19,183 bases of DNA from Bacilli bacterium (GTDB lineage: Bacteria > Bacillota_I > Bacilli_A > RF39 > UBA660), in assembly GCA_900772095.1 (NCBI GenBank), contig CAAGQJ010000027.1, positions 1-19,183 of the forward strand. The letters run 5' to 3'. The translations under genes and the position numbers were made by a program. This document shows positions 8,661-18,170 of the stretch, in pieces. How positions within the stretch are numbered: position 1 is the first letter of the stretch; each line of letters starts with the position of its first letter. The notes under the pieces are model-generated. The model was not told the DNA's origin, searched no databases, and saw nothing but the letters and a program-made list of their open reading frames with translations.

Positions 8661-11378
8661 CTATCTTTTTTGCGGAAGTAAACGTTCTGGTTCTTCTATC
8701 TTTTGTTTATACTCTGCTATCTTTCTGCGAATAGCATCATAGTCAGTTTCATTTCCTTGGGATGTAGGCGTATCAGTGTTTGCACTCGGAGGTGTGTCTA
8801 CTATTGGTTGTTGCCTATTCGCCGCCGACTCATCTCCTTCACCTTCTGGTACAGGTTTTATTTTCCGTTCTGTCGGTTCACTGAAGTCACCATTTTTAAC
8901 AGCCATCAAAGCCTTGTCAACCAAAACCATAGGGGGAATATATCCGTAAACATCAGCACCAGTTTTATAAAGTACATTCCGTGCTTGCGCTACAGTTATG
9001 TCCTTTTTAAGCGATTTCATCAAAGCTATAGTTCCAGTAACTATTGGCGCAGCCATGCTTGTTCCATCACATGATTGAAAGGTGTTAGAAGGAAATGAGC
9101 TATAGATACCTTTGCCTGGAGCTGAAATATCGGAACAAGGACCATAATTCGTGAACACTGTTGGATATAGCCTCTTATCAACTGCTGTTACAACTATAGA
9201 AGAAGCGTTGCGATTCTCTGGTGGAATACTTGTAAGAATGTCGTCATTTCCTGCAGCAAATACAAGAATTGTATTTTTCTTGGCTGCAAGCTTACAAACA
9301 CGAGCCCATAAGAAAGCTACATTTTGGAATTGCGTCTTGGCAATTTCTGCTTGTTGTTCAACAGGCAGCACATTCAAACCTTTGAAAGAAGGACCGATGG
9401 ATATGTTTACAACATCTGCATCATGGTGAAGTGCATACATTACTCCTGCAATGAGAGCCGACAAAGGACACTGCTTATTGTCAAATACCTGTATAGGCAT
9501 TATCTGGCAGTTGGGAGCAACACCTGAAGCCCCCTTTGAAAAGTAATCTGCCGAACCTACTGCTAATCCTGCAGTATGTGTACCATGTCCTTCTCCAAGA
9601 CTTAGAGCATTATTTTGGGTAAAGACATTGTATGCGTCAACAATTCTTCCCTTAAACATAGGGTGACTTGCTTGAATGCCATCATCTACAATGGCAACTT
9701 TTACATCTGAGCTACCTTTTGTATATGTCCATCCTTGCTTAAGATGTATCGCATTCAAATGCCAACCTGCATTTTCTGTCGAATTACTGATTTGACCATG
9801 CAGTTCATACACTTCCTCGTCAAAAACAATGAACTTATGATTAGGAATTTTACTGTTTATGGTCTTGCGAATTTGGTCACGTTCGTTTTCTGGAATCTGT
9901 ATGACAAGCAATTTTACTTCCTTGTCATATCCAATAATGCTATACTTATCATCTGGATACGCTTGTTTGAAGTCACGTGCCAATGCATCTACATTGTCGT
10001 TCTCATTTTCCATATACAAAAACAGGCGATTGGCAATGATATTGGGTACACCAGGTTGCTTGACAATAGGCGGTTCTTCACCACCTTCGCCCATGACTGG
10101 AGCAACAACCGTATTGTCATCAGGCAACTTGCCGTCACTTCCGGTAATCGGTCTTACCGCTCCATTATCATCAACACGAGAACCATCCGCTCTCGTGATG
10201 GTATCAATAGGAACAACGCCGTTTACAGGCGAATGGTGGCCACAGCCTTTTAGTAGCCATGATAGCAACCAAATCAACAATATTATAAGAAGCAGCCATA
10301 ACAACCATTTTAAGCAACCTTTGCCAGTCCACAATCCTGCAAACCACAGCCACCATCTTTTGTACCAAGGCAAAGTTTTCTCGTATTGGGCGAAAAACAC
10401 TTTATCCTCATCTACGAGAATATTGTTTGGAGATATGTTCCATCCTGTAAACTTGTACCCTTTGTTAGGTGTAACTATAGGTATTTCTCCACTTGACAAA
10501 GTAGTGTTGGCAGCTTTTCTAAATGAAGACGAACCTTCAATAGAACCATGTCCACCTGCTTCAAAACGGCAATTGTAGAAAACATCTTCTGGTTCTGTCG
10601 TAGGTTCTTCTGTTGGAGAATCTAAAGGGATTGAAGGTTCTGGAGATATTGGAGGAATAGCAGGCGTTTCTGAAACGACCTCGTCATATTGGGCAGTAAA
10701 AGTCATGTTGGAGTTTACTCTCTGACCAATAGGCGAAGGTATCCACCCTGTAAAATTCCAGCCCTCACAAACATCCACTGTAGGTATATCCAATTTTGAA
10801 AGTATCGATCCTTCGGCACGACTGATGGTTTTGTCAAGTTTTGAAATTGTTCCATGTTCGCCAGCATCGAATGTAATCTTATATTTCTTGGTGTATTCAA
10901 AGTCGTGAATCACGGAGCCAACAACCTTATGCTGACGCACATCAGGAGTCATACCCCATGCTACAAGATACACCTTGTCATCTGTACAATATACCCTATC
11001 TTCACTGACATATTTAATTGCACCTGCCATAATCTGCAAATCCTCTCCACTTAAATCCATAATAGAGGACTTGTATATTTTTATGGTGTCATCAAGTATT
11101 CCCTTATATCTGTCATACTCTGCTCCTGACAGTTCACTCAAACGGGTGGGATGCTGCTGCCATTTCTCTATATGCCAACAAATCTGATCTTCATCATCCA
11201 TATATTCAGGAGTCGCAAGGAAATGTTGCAGATTTATAGGTATAACCCTTTTGACAACACTAAAAACACTGTCGTATCTCTTGTACATGGGGTCGTGACC
11301 GATACCTTGATAGTCGGTAAAATCAGACACCTCTGTATAGCAGAGTTTTTGTTTTCCAAAGAATGAATGTCCTGCCAT
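8661..11378 (-). CDS. Membrane-anchored subtilisin-like (S8) protease with two Listeria-Bacteroides-type repeats
   Basis: A 905-residue serine protease. Order: an N-terminal domain of unknown type (~1-160, with LVAWGM near 145); two beta-rich repeats of the Listeria-Bacteroides/InlB-B type (~165-235 and ~267-335, each with F(D/E)AG(E/G)HG, a GW(N/x)FTGW-like core and a closing (F/T)AQY); a basic-aromatic stretch; one Leu/Trp-rich membrane helix (~356-379); a linker; a ~80-residue segment (~443-526) resembling an I9-type propeptide; then the S8 domain. The catalytic triad is complete: Asp565 in VDDG, His598 in GHGTH, Ser774 in GTSMAAP, with oxyanion Asn711 in AAGND. There is no signal peptide and positive charge lies before the helix, so the protease should face the periplasm and the repeats the cytoplasm. 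The C-terminus is Pro-rich with a final helix. The likely job is regulated proteolysis within this system; the substrate is unknown. Confidence 0.88.
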   Translation of the reverse strand: MAGHSFFGKQKLCYTEVSDFTDYQGIGHDPMYKRYDSVFSVVKRVIPINLQHFLATPEYMDDEDQICWHIEKWQQHPTRLSELSGAEYDRYKGILDDTIKIYKSSIMDLSGEDLQIMAGAIKYVSEDRVYCTDDKVYLVAWGMTPDVRQHKVVGSVIHDFEYTKKYKITFDAGEHGTISKLDKTISRAEGSILSKLDIPTVDVCEGWNFTGWIPSPIGQRVNSNMTFTAQYDEVVSETPAIPPISPEPSIPLDSPTEEPTTEPEDVFYNCRFEAGGHGSIEGSSSFRKAANTTLSSGEIPIVTPNKGYKFTGWNISPNNILVDEDKVFFAQYEKTLPWYKRWWLWFAGLWTGKGCLKWLLWLLLIILLIWLLSWLLKGCGHHSPVNGVVPIDTITRADGSRVDDNGAVRPITGSDGKLPDDNTVVAPVMGEGGEEPPIVKQPGVPNIIANRLFLYMENENDNVDALARDFKQAYPDDKYSIIGYDKEVKLLVIQIPENERDQIRKTINSKIPNHKFIVFDEEVYELHGQISNSTENAGWHLNAIHLKQGWTYTKGSSDVKVAIVDDGIQASHPMFKGRIVDAYNVFTQNNALSLGEGHGTHTAGLAVGSADYFSKGASGVAPNCQIMPIQVFDNKQCPLSALIAGVMYALHHDADVVNISIGPSFKGLNVLPVEQQAEIAKTQFQNVAFLWARVCKLAAKKNTILVFAAGNDDILTSIPPENRNASSIVVTAVDKRLYPTVFTNYGPCSDISAPGKGIYSSFPSNTFQSCDGTSMAAPIVTGTIALMKSLKKDITVAQARNVLYKTGADVYGYIPPMVLVDKALMAVKNGDFSEPTERKIKPVPEGEGDESAANRQQPIVDTPPSANTDTPTSQGNETDYDAIRRKIAEYKQKIEEPERLLPQKR

Positions 11379-11382
11379 TTAT

Positions 11383-14193
11383 TTATCCTTTATATAAAAT
11401 TTCACAAGCATCAATGATTGTTATAATTTTAGCATTGGCTATTGGGTCAACATGAGAAATGTCACTTGCATATAGCAGACCAATTGTTACCAAATTCTCC
11501 CATCGTTGGAAGTTGTCCCAAAGTGGAAGTTTCATTAATGTTGATTTGTCAACAGTATCTATATCGGAGGCGGCATCAAATGCGCTCAAAGTTTGTAATA
11601 ATGGTTGCGGTTTTCTAACTACATTCCATGCTGAAGAACTCAAATCAACTTTAATGTGACACTTATCTGCTTTCGCACGAATATTGTCAACGTCCTCATC
11701 GTTAATATATTTGCGCCCTACAGAACTTACAAAGTTGTTGAGTGTCAATGAAGCATAATCAGCTATAGCGTTTGGTTGCTCATTAAGACTGAACACTTTA
11801 CAATAGCGGTCTATTCGTTCAGAAAGGATACGTTTCATCCCCAGCTTTTTCAGTAATGCTGATAACATAAAGACTACTTCATCTGAATGTGGAAGCATAG
11901 GCTCAAGAACCTTAACCTTGTTGTTGATATAGGCATTCCAATAATCAACAATGTGTTTGGTGACAACATCCGCCACAGTTGTCAAAGTTTCCGTTTCACT
12001 CGAAACCACCTCTGCAATGGTACAGCCACGTTCTTTTAACGCTTCTTCTAATCTCGCTTTTTCGCAGCCAAAGAAATCGCATAATTTTTGAATGTTCGTT
12101 TTCTTGTTGTCCGATGGATTAATGTCCGCTTGTTTGCGTATAAAGTTTATTATAGAAAAATCTTTGGGAGTATCGGTATGGCAGATGATAATATTATATG
12201 CAATGTCTCGCAAATCACCAACTGGCACCATGAGGTTGTCTATGATATGACCGAATATCTCTGGTCTCTCGCCAACACTTAAAATAAGGGACATTCTTAT
12301 ATCACTGGCTATCTGTTTTACCTTTTGATTCTTTGCCTCCTTATCTTCTGGCTCAAAATAAACAGAAAGTGCATTATACATCTCTGACTTTATTTTAGCT
12401 AATTGTGCAAGGTATTTCTTTTTTCTTGCATCTTCTAGTACACTTGCGATAGCGTCAAGATTACGAATGATGGCCTTTGAACCATCATTGTTGATGGTAG
12501 CAACATCATTCCAAGTCTGTTCGGGATTAGCAAAATGACGTTGCACAAAGGCATTCTTAAGAAAGCTTTGTTTCAGATTTTCGAAATAGTCAGGATAATC
12601 AGCATACGTGTGAACACTTTTCTCTTCTGACTTGACTGCACCATCACTATAGCCATCAAAAACACCATTCTTTCCAGACCAGTAGAAATCACGTAATGGA
12701 TAAATGTTTTGGAAAGCAGCGGTTCGGAACAGTCCGCCTGTTTTCACCCAATTATCAAGCCACTTGTTAGGCTTAATAATTTCCGGAAATACGGTATCGA
12801 ACCTGTTCCAATGTGTATCAAGTTTGTCTATGTTTGAGGAATTGTCTGTCTTTGTTCTCTCTAAATCGATATTGAATTTTGTTGCAACAAAGAACAATGG
12901 TGCAATACCATTTGTGTCATTGAGCATATTGGCTCGTTCCTCTGGTGTAGAACCAATATTGTCTTCAATCCAACTATTTATTGTTTCTCCAATGGTAGCT
13001 TCCGCCTTTTGGTCGTTATGATGACAGAATAACACACTACTGATTCTCAATGAGCGAGAGTACTTGTTGAATAAGTAGGCTACTTTTCCTCTTCTAAGAA
13101 TCTTGGGAAGAACTGTATGAATGTCCTGCTCCTTGTATTTCTCACGAGAACGAGCACCTGGGAAATCGAGAAGATCAAGTTTATGTAAGAATTTCCTATC
13201 ATCTGCAACCGAAGGCGGCAGTTCAAAGGTAAGTTCTGCAATCAGTGCCGAAAGATTTCCTTTATGAAAATCATGAGCAAGGATATTCCCATTTGAATCA
13301 TATACATCTGTATAAATTTCATCATATCCAGTATCTATCTGTACACCGCAAACAGTGTCAAGCCATTCTATCTTCAACAATGTTCCTTTTTCACGGAGCA
13401 CTGCAGCAAATGGTATATAAATATCTGTTTGAAAGTTAAGCTTCTTATATTCATTAATGAGGACACTGAACAAGTGACTCAATTCACTATTCCTGTTCCA
13501 AAGAAGACTGAATATATTAACCCATTTGTCATAGGAAACATATTGAATTACAGGAGCAACTATCTTACAAAAGTTTGATTGATTTACACCAGCCGCAGCA
13601 TTCCCTATTACATCGTGGATGTAATCTGTAATATCCTTGACATCGTCTTCGTCAATTTCATTTTGTACAACAATCTTTGATGCCCAAAGACCATTCATAT
13701 CTTCAAGAGCCTTGTTTATATCATCATAACGCAATACGCTATCTTGATTGATTTTAATGTCATTATAATACGAATCAGCCAAGAGAAGGATTATGTCCAC
13801 AACAGACAAGTTGCGTACCTTTACAAAGTCACTCATTGTAGAACAACCTTGGCTAAGAGTAAAACGAGTGATAACACCAGTTGATTCTATCTTGGCATTG
13901 TTTCCACCACTTGGATTTATATCATCTATGAAACTATATGATTTTCCTGCATTAGTGATGACAAAAGGCGAGTTTGGAGAAGACAACAAACTACTCATCA
14001 AATAAGATTTACCTACCTGACTTTCGCCATAAGCCGCTGCAGAACAATTCTCTTCCAAGGCTGCATATATGCGCTTGAGTTTGCGGCGATATTCCTTAAA
14101 AACATCGTATGGAAAAGACTCCTTTCCAAACTCTTTGGCCCATGCAATAGAGCCGTCAACCAAATCTATATGTTGCTTTATATCTTGTAGCAT
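11383..14193 (-). CDS. srfC: SrfC-like large P-loop GTPase
   Basis: A 936-residue protein resembling the SrfC family (putative virulence factor, named from the Salmonella srfABC locus). The N-terminal nucleotide-binding domain has Walker A GESQVGKS (56-63), DFPG as the G3 motif (343-346) and ATKFN near residue 438 in the G4 position, which departs from the usual (N/T)KxD. The spacing and large inserts recall dynamin-like rather than Ras-like GTPases. The C-terminal half is long and helical without a membrane segment, so it is cytoplasmic or membrane-peripheral. It lies directly after the SrfB-like gene (17-base gap) and four bases before the protease gene. The SrfB-SrfC pairing as in proteobacteria strengthens both calls. 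Biochemical role is unknown; a nucleotide-driven switch or remodelling role is inferred. The symbol denotes family resemblance only. Confidence 0.75.
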   Translation of the reverse strand: MLQDIKQHIDLVDGSIAWAKEFGKESFPYDVFKEYRRKLKRIYAALEENCSAAAYGESQVGKSYLMSSLLSSPNSPFVITNAGKSYSFIDDINPSGGNNAKIESTGVITRFTLSQGCSTMSDFVKVRNLSVVDIILLLADSYYNDIKINQDSVLRYDDINKALEDMNGLWASKIVVQNEIDEDDVKDITDYIHDVIGNAAAGVNQSNFCKIVAPVIQYVSYDKWVNIFSLLWNRNSELSHLFSVLINEYKKLNFQTDIYIPFAAVLREKGTLLKIEWLDTVCGVQIDTGYDEIYTDVYDSNGNILAHDFHKGNLSALIAELTFELPPSVADDRKFLHKLDLLDFPGARSREKYKEQDIHTVLPKILRRGKVAYLFNKYSRSLRISSVLFCHHNDQKAEATIGETINSWIEDNIGSTPEERANMLNDTNGIAPLFFVATKFNIDLERTKTDNSSNIDKLDTHWNRFDTVFPEIIKPNKWLDNWVKTGGLFRTAAFQNIYPLRDFYWSGKNGVFDGYSDGAVKSEEKSVHTYADYPDYFENLKQSFLKNAFVQRHFANPEQTWNDVATINNDGSKAIIRNLDAIASVLEDARKKKYLAQLAKIKSEMYNALSVYFEPEDKEAKNQKVKQIASDIRMSLILSVGERPEIFGHIIDNLMVPVGDLRDIAYNIIICHTDTPKDFSIINFIRKQADINPSDNKKTNIQKLCDFFGCEKARLEEALKERGCTIAEVVSSETETLTTVADVVTKHIVDYWNAYINNKVKVLEPMLPHSDEVVFMLSALLKKLGMKRILSERIDRYCKVFSLNEQPNAIADYASLTLNNFVSSVGRKYINDEDVDNIRAKADKCHIKVDLSSSAWNVVRKPQPLLQTLSAFDAASDIDTVDKSTLMKLPLWDNFQRWENLVTIGLLYASDISHVDPIANAKIITIIDACEILYKG

Positions 14194-14210
14194 AATTTCA
14201 TTTTTAGAGA

Positions 14211-17200
14211 TTAGAAATCAAACGCACCTGAGTCAAGCCAATATTGTTCGTCAACACCAAGGCTTTGGATGTGTATTTCAAGATTACCATCCATTATATC
14301 ATTACCATTTTTATCCGTTATTGCTGAAATGGAAAGATTTTCCTTGTCATCCATGTCACGCTCAATTGTTATCTTAAATGGCATTCGTTTTTTCAAAACA
14401 TCAATGGCTTCATTTACAAGTCCTATTACTTTTGCGTCAGTCGGACAGTCTTCGTCATTTATAATGGCCTTTTTCCGAATTTTGTCTGCCATCTTATGAC
14501 GGTTAAAGTCTATTGAATACAAGGCACGACTTGGATATGAGTCCATCCCTATTTGACGAACATGGAGTGATTGGGGAATACTACTAATAGTCAAGTCACC
14601 TCGGTACTTGTCTGGTGTTATGAAGTATTCAATTGGTTGTCCTTCACGAGAAGCTTCAATATAATTCACAGTTGACTTCAAATTCTTTTTCAGCAAATCT
14701 AAATTGATGATAAACTTATTCAGATTTGAAAGTTCCGAGGCATAATGTCCTATTACACCACCCATAGCCACAATAGTCTTTGCATTCTTTATATAGCCAG
14801 TATTCTCTCCAAACGGATACCAATCCCCTACGTAATAATCGTTGAGAACAATGAGTCTATTTGGTGAAACTGAGTAATATTTAAGGAATATATCCCTTAT
14901 CACAGGAAGTGAAGCAGGACGTCCTGAGAGTAATACGACATCGCAAGCATAGGAATACATGATGGTTGCAACCTTCTTAAGCAAAGGCTCAAATTCTTTA
15001 CGAACAACTTCTGAAACCATCTCTTTGTTAAATTTCCAAGAAAGTGATGTGATGTCAATGTTCAATCTTTGTTTGAATTCCTCTATGATTGCCTCATTAG
15101 GTGGACACTCGGAAAACACATCTGAATATTTGACAATACAATCCTTGCAGCCTTGTTTCAACAACTCCAAGAAATGGCACATTAATGGTACAGAATATTG
15201 AATATTAAAGTCCTTTCTTAATATTCTATCAGCTATAGTTTGTCCATTATAATCCTCTCCAAAGAAATTCTTTATCTTTTGGCGATATTGTTGGGTTGTT
15301 AAGTCTTTTAATTCTGTCCTAAATGCACTGTTCTCATCAAGGAGCATAATATTCTTGATAAGGGCATAAAGCATATCATCTCCTGCGAAATAATAGCTAT
15401 CGTAGAATTTCGGATCTGGCGTAATGGTCGTAACATCACCTTTTATATAAGTATATTTACTAATCATCAAGTCTGATGTTCCTGCACCAATGTCAATAGA
15501 TCCAACAGTTATTGAAGGCTGGCTGTCACCATCTTCTATTTTTCCATAGAGATTGAAGAACTCACTGCAACATCCTTTGTATTTTTGTCCAACCTCTCCA
15601 TACATATATACCAATTGGGAGCATGTCGCTTCGTCATAGTACCACAGTCCATCGTCATCTTTCATAGAGCGAACAGCAGGGACTACGTCTACTAGTTTCC
15701 CAGGATGTGGATTTTCTACAGGGCAATTATAATCGAAATTTTCCAATAAGATTACTGCATCTTTAGCACAATGTACAAGAGCCTCTCGCTCAACCCTTGA
15801 CATTGCGGTAGGACAAGTTACAATAATTCTTCGTATTCTTCTTGGTATGGACGGCTTTCCAAACCCACTACGATTAGACCTGTATTCCTCGCTATTAATT
15901 TGTATACGAGCTTGCACTAACATTTCCAAGAAAGAGAATGTCATTAAAGACCGTCTGGAATAGTGGTACGAGCTGCCACTTTCTCCGGACAGATCTATAC
16001 TTCCGTCACTTTTCAACTGATTTGTTATTCCACGAAGATTCAAAATGTGGTCGTCCTTTTCACCTTTGAGAACAAGAAATTTCCATTCTTCTTTATTTGG
16101 TCTCCAATCCCACAAATATCTCTTTGGACTTGAATAGGTTGACAAAGATTCCATATCATCTGCAGTGTTTGTGGCCAAATGGATAAGTGTGTTGGCTTCT
16201 TGTCCTAAACGAACCAAGCTCGGATGAACAAATTGTTTGCTGTCTTTAATGCCAAAACTTCCAAAGTCAACTTTACGAAAAGCCAAACGCATATCGAAAG
16301 GTTCGTTATGTTTGTTGATTACAAGTGAATTGTTCACTTCTTTAACAAGATTTGTATAGTCAATAAGTTCAAGCTGCCTTACTTGATTAAAATTGGTATT
16401 ATCTTCTATTAAAAGTGCTGTTGTACGTGAGTTTCCTATATCAACAACCATATCAACATCCTTTATTTCGACATCGGTATCCTTGTAAAGTTTAACCTTG
16501 GGGAATAGATCCTTTTGAGCAAGATAGTTGATTAAGAATATGTATGATGCGATATACGACATTTTTCTCACGTTCGCACCTCTTAATTGAGATACACGTT
16601 GAACGTTTGGATGAACCAAGTGCAACAAATAGTCATCAATATAACTCCAGTTATTTTTAGGAGAACAATAGTCCATCAAATAGAACTCATTACTACATAG
16701 TTCGAAATCCATTTCGCCTCTAAACGCATCGGGAAAAACGGGACATTCATCATATTCGTCACTCTCGTAACGAGCTCTTGTATCGAATGCAAGTACTACA
16801 TTGTAACATTTTATTCCCTTTTCTTCTCTTATCGGGATTAACTTCATACGTACCCAATTTAATGGACCGAACTTAAAACGCTTGAGAGTGCGTTTAAAGA
16901 AATATGGGACTGGAAGCCAAGCATTTTCAAACTTGGAAAACTTGTTGTCTTTGTCGGAGAATGTAAGGCTAAATATATCGCCCCTTACACCTGGACAATT
17001 TTCATCTTCTATTCTCAATGGTAATATATCATCGCTTTTAAGCTCGTTGACATCAATTTCAATAGTAGGGTCACTTAAATAGCCACCTTTATGAAGTTTC
17101 TGTTTGTTATAATAATAGCACTCGTCATCTGTGCGAAGTTCGTACACAGGATCAAGTCGCCATTCCCCATTTTCAGTATCATACCATTCGTGATACCACA

Positions 17201-17285
17201 TTTTGAACTTTTCTTGAGTATTTATCCTCAATGGAAACGTTATGATTTGAATACCAGAATTGGCTATTAAAGTATGCTCTTGCAT
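14211..17285 (-). CDS. srfB: SrfB-like Hsp70/actin-fold ATPase
   Basis: A 1024-residue protein, the length expected for the SrfB family. After a ~280-residue N-terminal domain comes an actin/Hsp70-type ATPase. The phosphate-1 motif is DIGNSRTT (282-289), phosphate-2 is DIGAGTSD (598-605), and an adenosine-type motif LSGRPAS lies at ~786-792. The large gap between the phosphate motifs indicates big insertions. There is no signal peptide or membrane helix, so it is cytoplasmic. Start choice: ATG 17285 begins 14 bases after the upxY stop. The frame is open to an ATG at 17396, but that part lies inside upxY and looks non-coding. Upstream of the chosen ATG the sequence is A/T only, as usual for Bacteroidetes. 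It is the first effector gene after upxY and is followed by the SrfC-like GTPase, as in srfABC loci. It may act as a chaperone-like or filament-type partner of SrfC (inference). Confidence 0.82.
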   Translation of the reverse strand: MQEHTLIANSGIQIITFPLRINTQEKFKMWYHEWYDTENGEWRLDPVYELRTDDECYYYNKQKLHKGGYLSDPTIEIDVNELKSDDILPLRIEDENCPGVRGDIFSLTFSDKDNKFSKFENAWLPVPYFFKRTLKRFKFGPLNWVRMKLIPIREEKGIKCYNVVLAFDTRARYESDEYDECPVFPDAFRGEMDFELCSNEFYLMDYCSPKNNWSYIDDYLLHLVHPNVQRVSQLRGANVRKMSYIASYIFLINYLAQKDLFPKVKLYKDTDVEIKDVDMVVDIGNSRTTALLIEDNTNFNQVRQLELIDYTNLVKEVNNSLVINKHNEPFDMRLAFRKVDFGSFGIKDSKQFVHPSLVRLGQEANTLIHLATNTADDMESLSTYSSPKRYLWDWRPNKEEWKFLVLKGEKDDHILNLRGITNQLKSDGSIDLSGESGSSYHYSRRSLMTFSFLEMLVQARIQINSEEYRSNRSGFGKPSIPRRIRRIIVTCPTAMSRVEREALVHCAKDAVILLENFDYNCPVENPHPGKLVDVVPAVRSMKDDDGLWYYDEATCSQLVYMYGEVGQKYKGCCSEFFNLYGKIEDGDSQPSITVGSIDIGAGTSDLMISKYTYIKGDVTTITPDPKFYDSYYFAGDDMLYALIKNIMLLDENSAFRTELKDLTTQQYRQKIKNFFGEDYNGQTIADRILRKDFNIQYSVPLMCHFLELLKQGCKDCIVKYSDVFSECPPNEAIIEEFKQRLNIDITSLSWKFNKEMVSEVVRKEFEPLLKKVATIMYSYACDVVLLSGRPASLPVIRDIFLKYYSVSPNRLIVLNDYYVGDWYPFGENTGYIKNAKTIVAMGGVIGHYASELSNLNKFIINLDLLKKNLKSTVNYIEASREGQPIEYFITPDKYRGDLTISSIPQSLHVRQIGMDSYPSRALYSIDFNRHKMADKIRKKAIINDEDCPTDAKVIGLVNEAIDVLKKRMPFKITIERDMDDKENLSISAITDKNGNDIMDGNLEIHIQSLGVDEQYWLDSGAFDF

Positions 17286-17299
17286 AATAAAAATGATAT

Positions 17300-18031
17300 T
17301 TATTCTATTGATTCTATAAATGCACTTGGTATATACGCCGTCACAACAGTCACCAAGTCGTCCACCACAACTCCTACTCTCTGTTGTCCTTGCCATCTTG
17401 CGACTCTGCCTATCACTCCCTTAAAAGCACCATCAATAACCCTTACCAATTGTCCTTTCTCGAACTTTGGCACTTCGATTAATGACACGATTGTGTTATC
17501 CGCATCGGCAGCACAGATGATTTTGAGACTTTCCATCTGATAGTCAGGAACTATCATAGGAATCTTCTCTATTCTGCGACCAACGTGGACGTGTCGATAA
17601 TAAAAACGAAGGAATGGGAGGTTTACGTTGTCGTAAACAAAGGTTTTGAGTTGTTCTTCGGTACCGTAGGCGAAGAAGATGTTAGGTAAACGTGACTCGG
17701 TAACAATTTTGCGCTTACCTTTTATAAGTTTTACAGTATCTGTAGTAGGATAGAAAGCAGTGATGCCTTTGGCTGTCATGTAGTCGTATGCCTTTTTCTC
17801 TCTACCGTATGTGGTACGTAAGGCATACCAATGAGGGCTATCTTCCTCTTTTTGTGCTTTAGGCTTACTTGCTATATGGGCATTTCTGGTGGACACCCCT
17901 GTTTGTGAACTCTCGGCGGAAACTGTGCTTTGAGCTTCGGGGAGGGCGTTGGAGGTAAGTCCAGCGCAAGGAGGGTATTCACCACCCCCTGAGGTGTGTC
18001 CATCTTCTGATGTCCATTCATCGACTTTCAT
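17300..18031 (-). CDS. upxY: UpxY-family NusG-like transcription antiterminator
   Basis: A 243-residue NusG paralogue. The NGN-like domain runs from HWYALRTTYGREKKA (~67) to ~165, and the KOW module spans ~191-225 (GQLVRVIDGAFKGVIGRV). Residues 1-66 are a Ser/Gly/Pro-rich extension unlike the rest; the domain core would also allow a later start, but ATG 18031 is the first in frame after the leader. UpxY proteins are encoded first in Bacteroides capsular polysaccharide operons. They prevent premature termination in their own leader and carry polymerase through long operons. Here no glycosyltransferase follows; a SrfB/SrfC/protease gene set does. Downstream genes continue on the same strand for 15 kb with tiny gaps, so this protein most likely permits their full-length transcription by acting at the attenuator upstream. 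Loaded in cis to RNA polymerase in the cytoplasm. Confidence 0.9.
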   Translation of the reverse strand: MKVDEWTSEDGHTSGGGEYPPCAGLTSNALPEAQSTVSAESSQTGVSTRNAHIASKPKAQKEEDSPHWYALRTTYGREKKAYDYMTAKGITAFYPTTDTVKLIKGKRKIVTESRLPNIFFAYGTEEQLKTFVYDNVNLPFLRFYYRHVHVGRRIEKIPMIVPDYQMESLKIICAADADNTIVSLIEVPKFEKGQLVRVIDGAFKGVIGRVARWQGQQRVGVVVDDLVTVVTAYIPSAFIESIE

Positions 18032-18078
18032 ATCGGTGCTAACTTTTTTCTAGACAGAAATCCGTTAAATTGCGACAG

Positions 18079-18130
18079 AAAAAAAGAGCGTGGAATCGTC
18101 CTGTTGTCCATTCCACTTCCTGAGGCTCTT
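18079..18130 (-). terminator. Intrinsic-terminator-like attenuator before upxY
   Basis: Read on the minus strand, arms AAGAGC (18130-18125) and GTGGAAT (18116-18110) pair with ATTCCAC (18096-18090) and GCTCTT (18089-18084). This gives 13 paired bases with an 8-base bulge (18124-18117) on one side, followed at once by a run of T ending at 18079. It lies ~48 bases before the upxY start, where UpxY-dependent read-through would be required. Confidence 0.7.
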
Positions 18131-18170
18131 GCAATTGCCTATTGTTGTTGAACAGACAACGTCAGAGCCC
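18124..18170 (-). promoter_or_regulatory. Candidate antiterminator stem competing with the attenuator
   Basis: GGCTCT (18169-18164, minus strand) can pair with AGAGCC (18129-18124), enclosing a small TTGT...ACAA stem. AGAGC is also the 5' arm of the terminator, so the two structures exclude each other. In addition GCGTGG (18174-18169) is complementary to CCACGC (18093-18088) in the terminator's 3' arm, giving a second way to break it. Seen by pairing only; energies were not computed. Confidence 0.5.

Noticed and set aside
9735..10578. Long plus-strand open frames opposite the protease (9735-10253, 9859-10578)
   Set aside because: They lie entirely antisense to the well-supported protease gene; composition follows its reversed codons.
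17286..17396. 37-residue N-terminal extension of the SrfB-like protein from ATG 17396
   Set aside because: It overlaps the end of upxY in another frame and is Cys/Arg-rich and unlike the family; ATG 17285 fits gene spacing.
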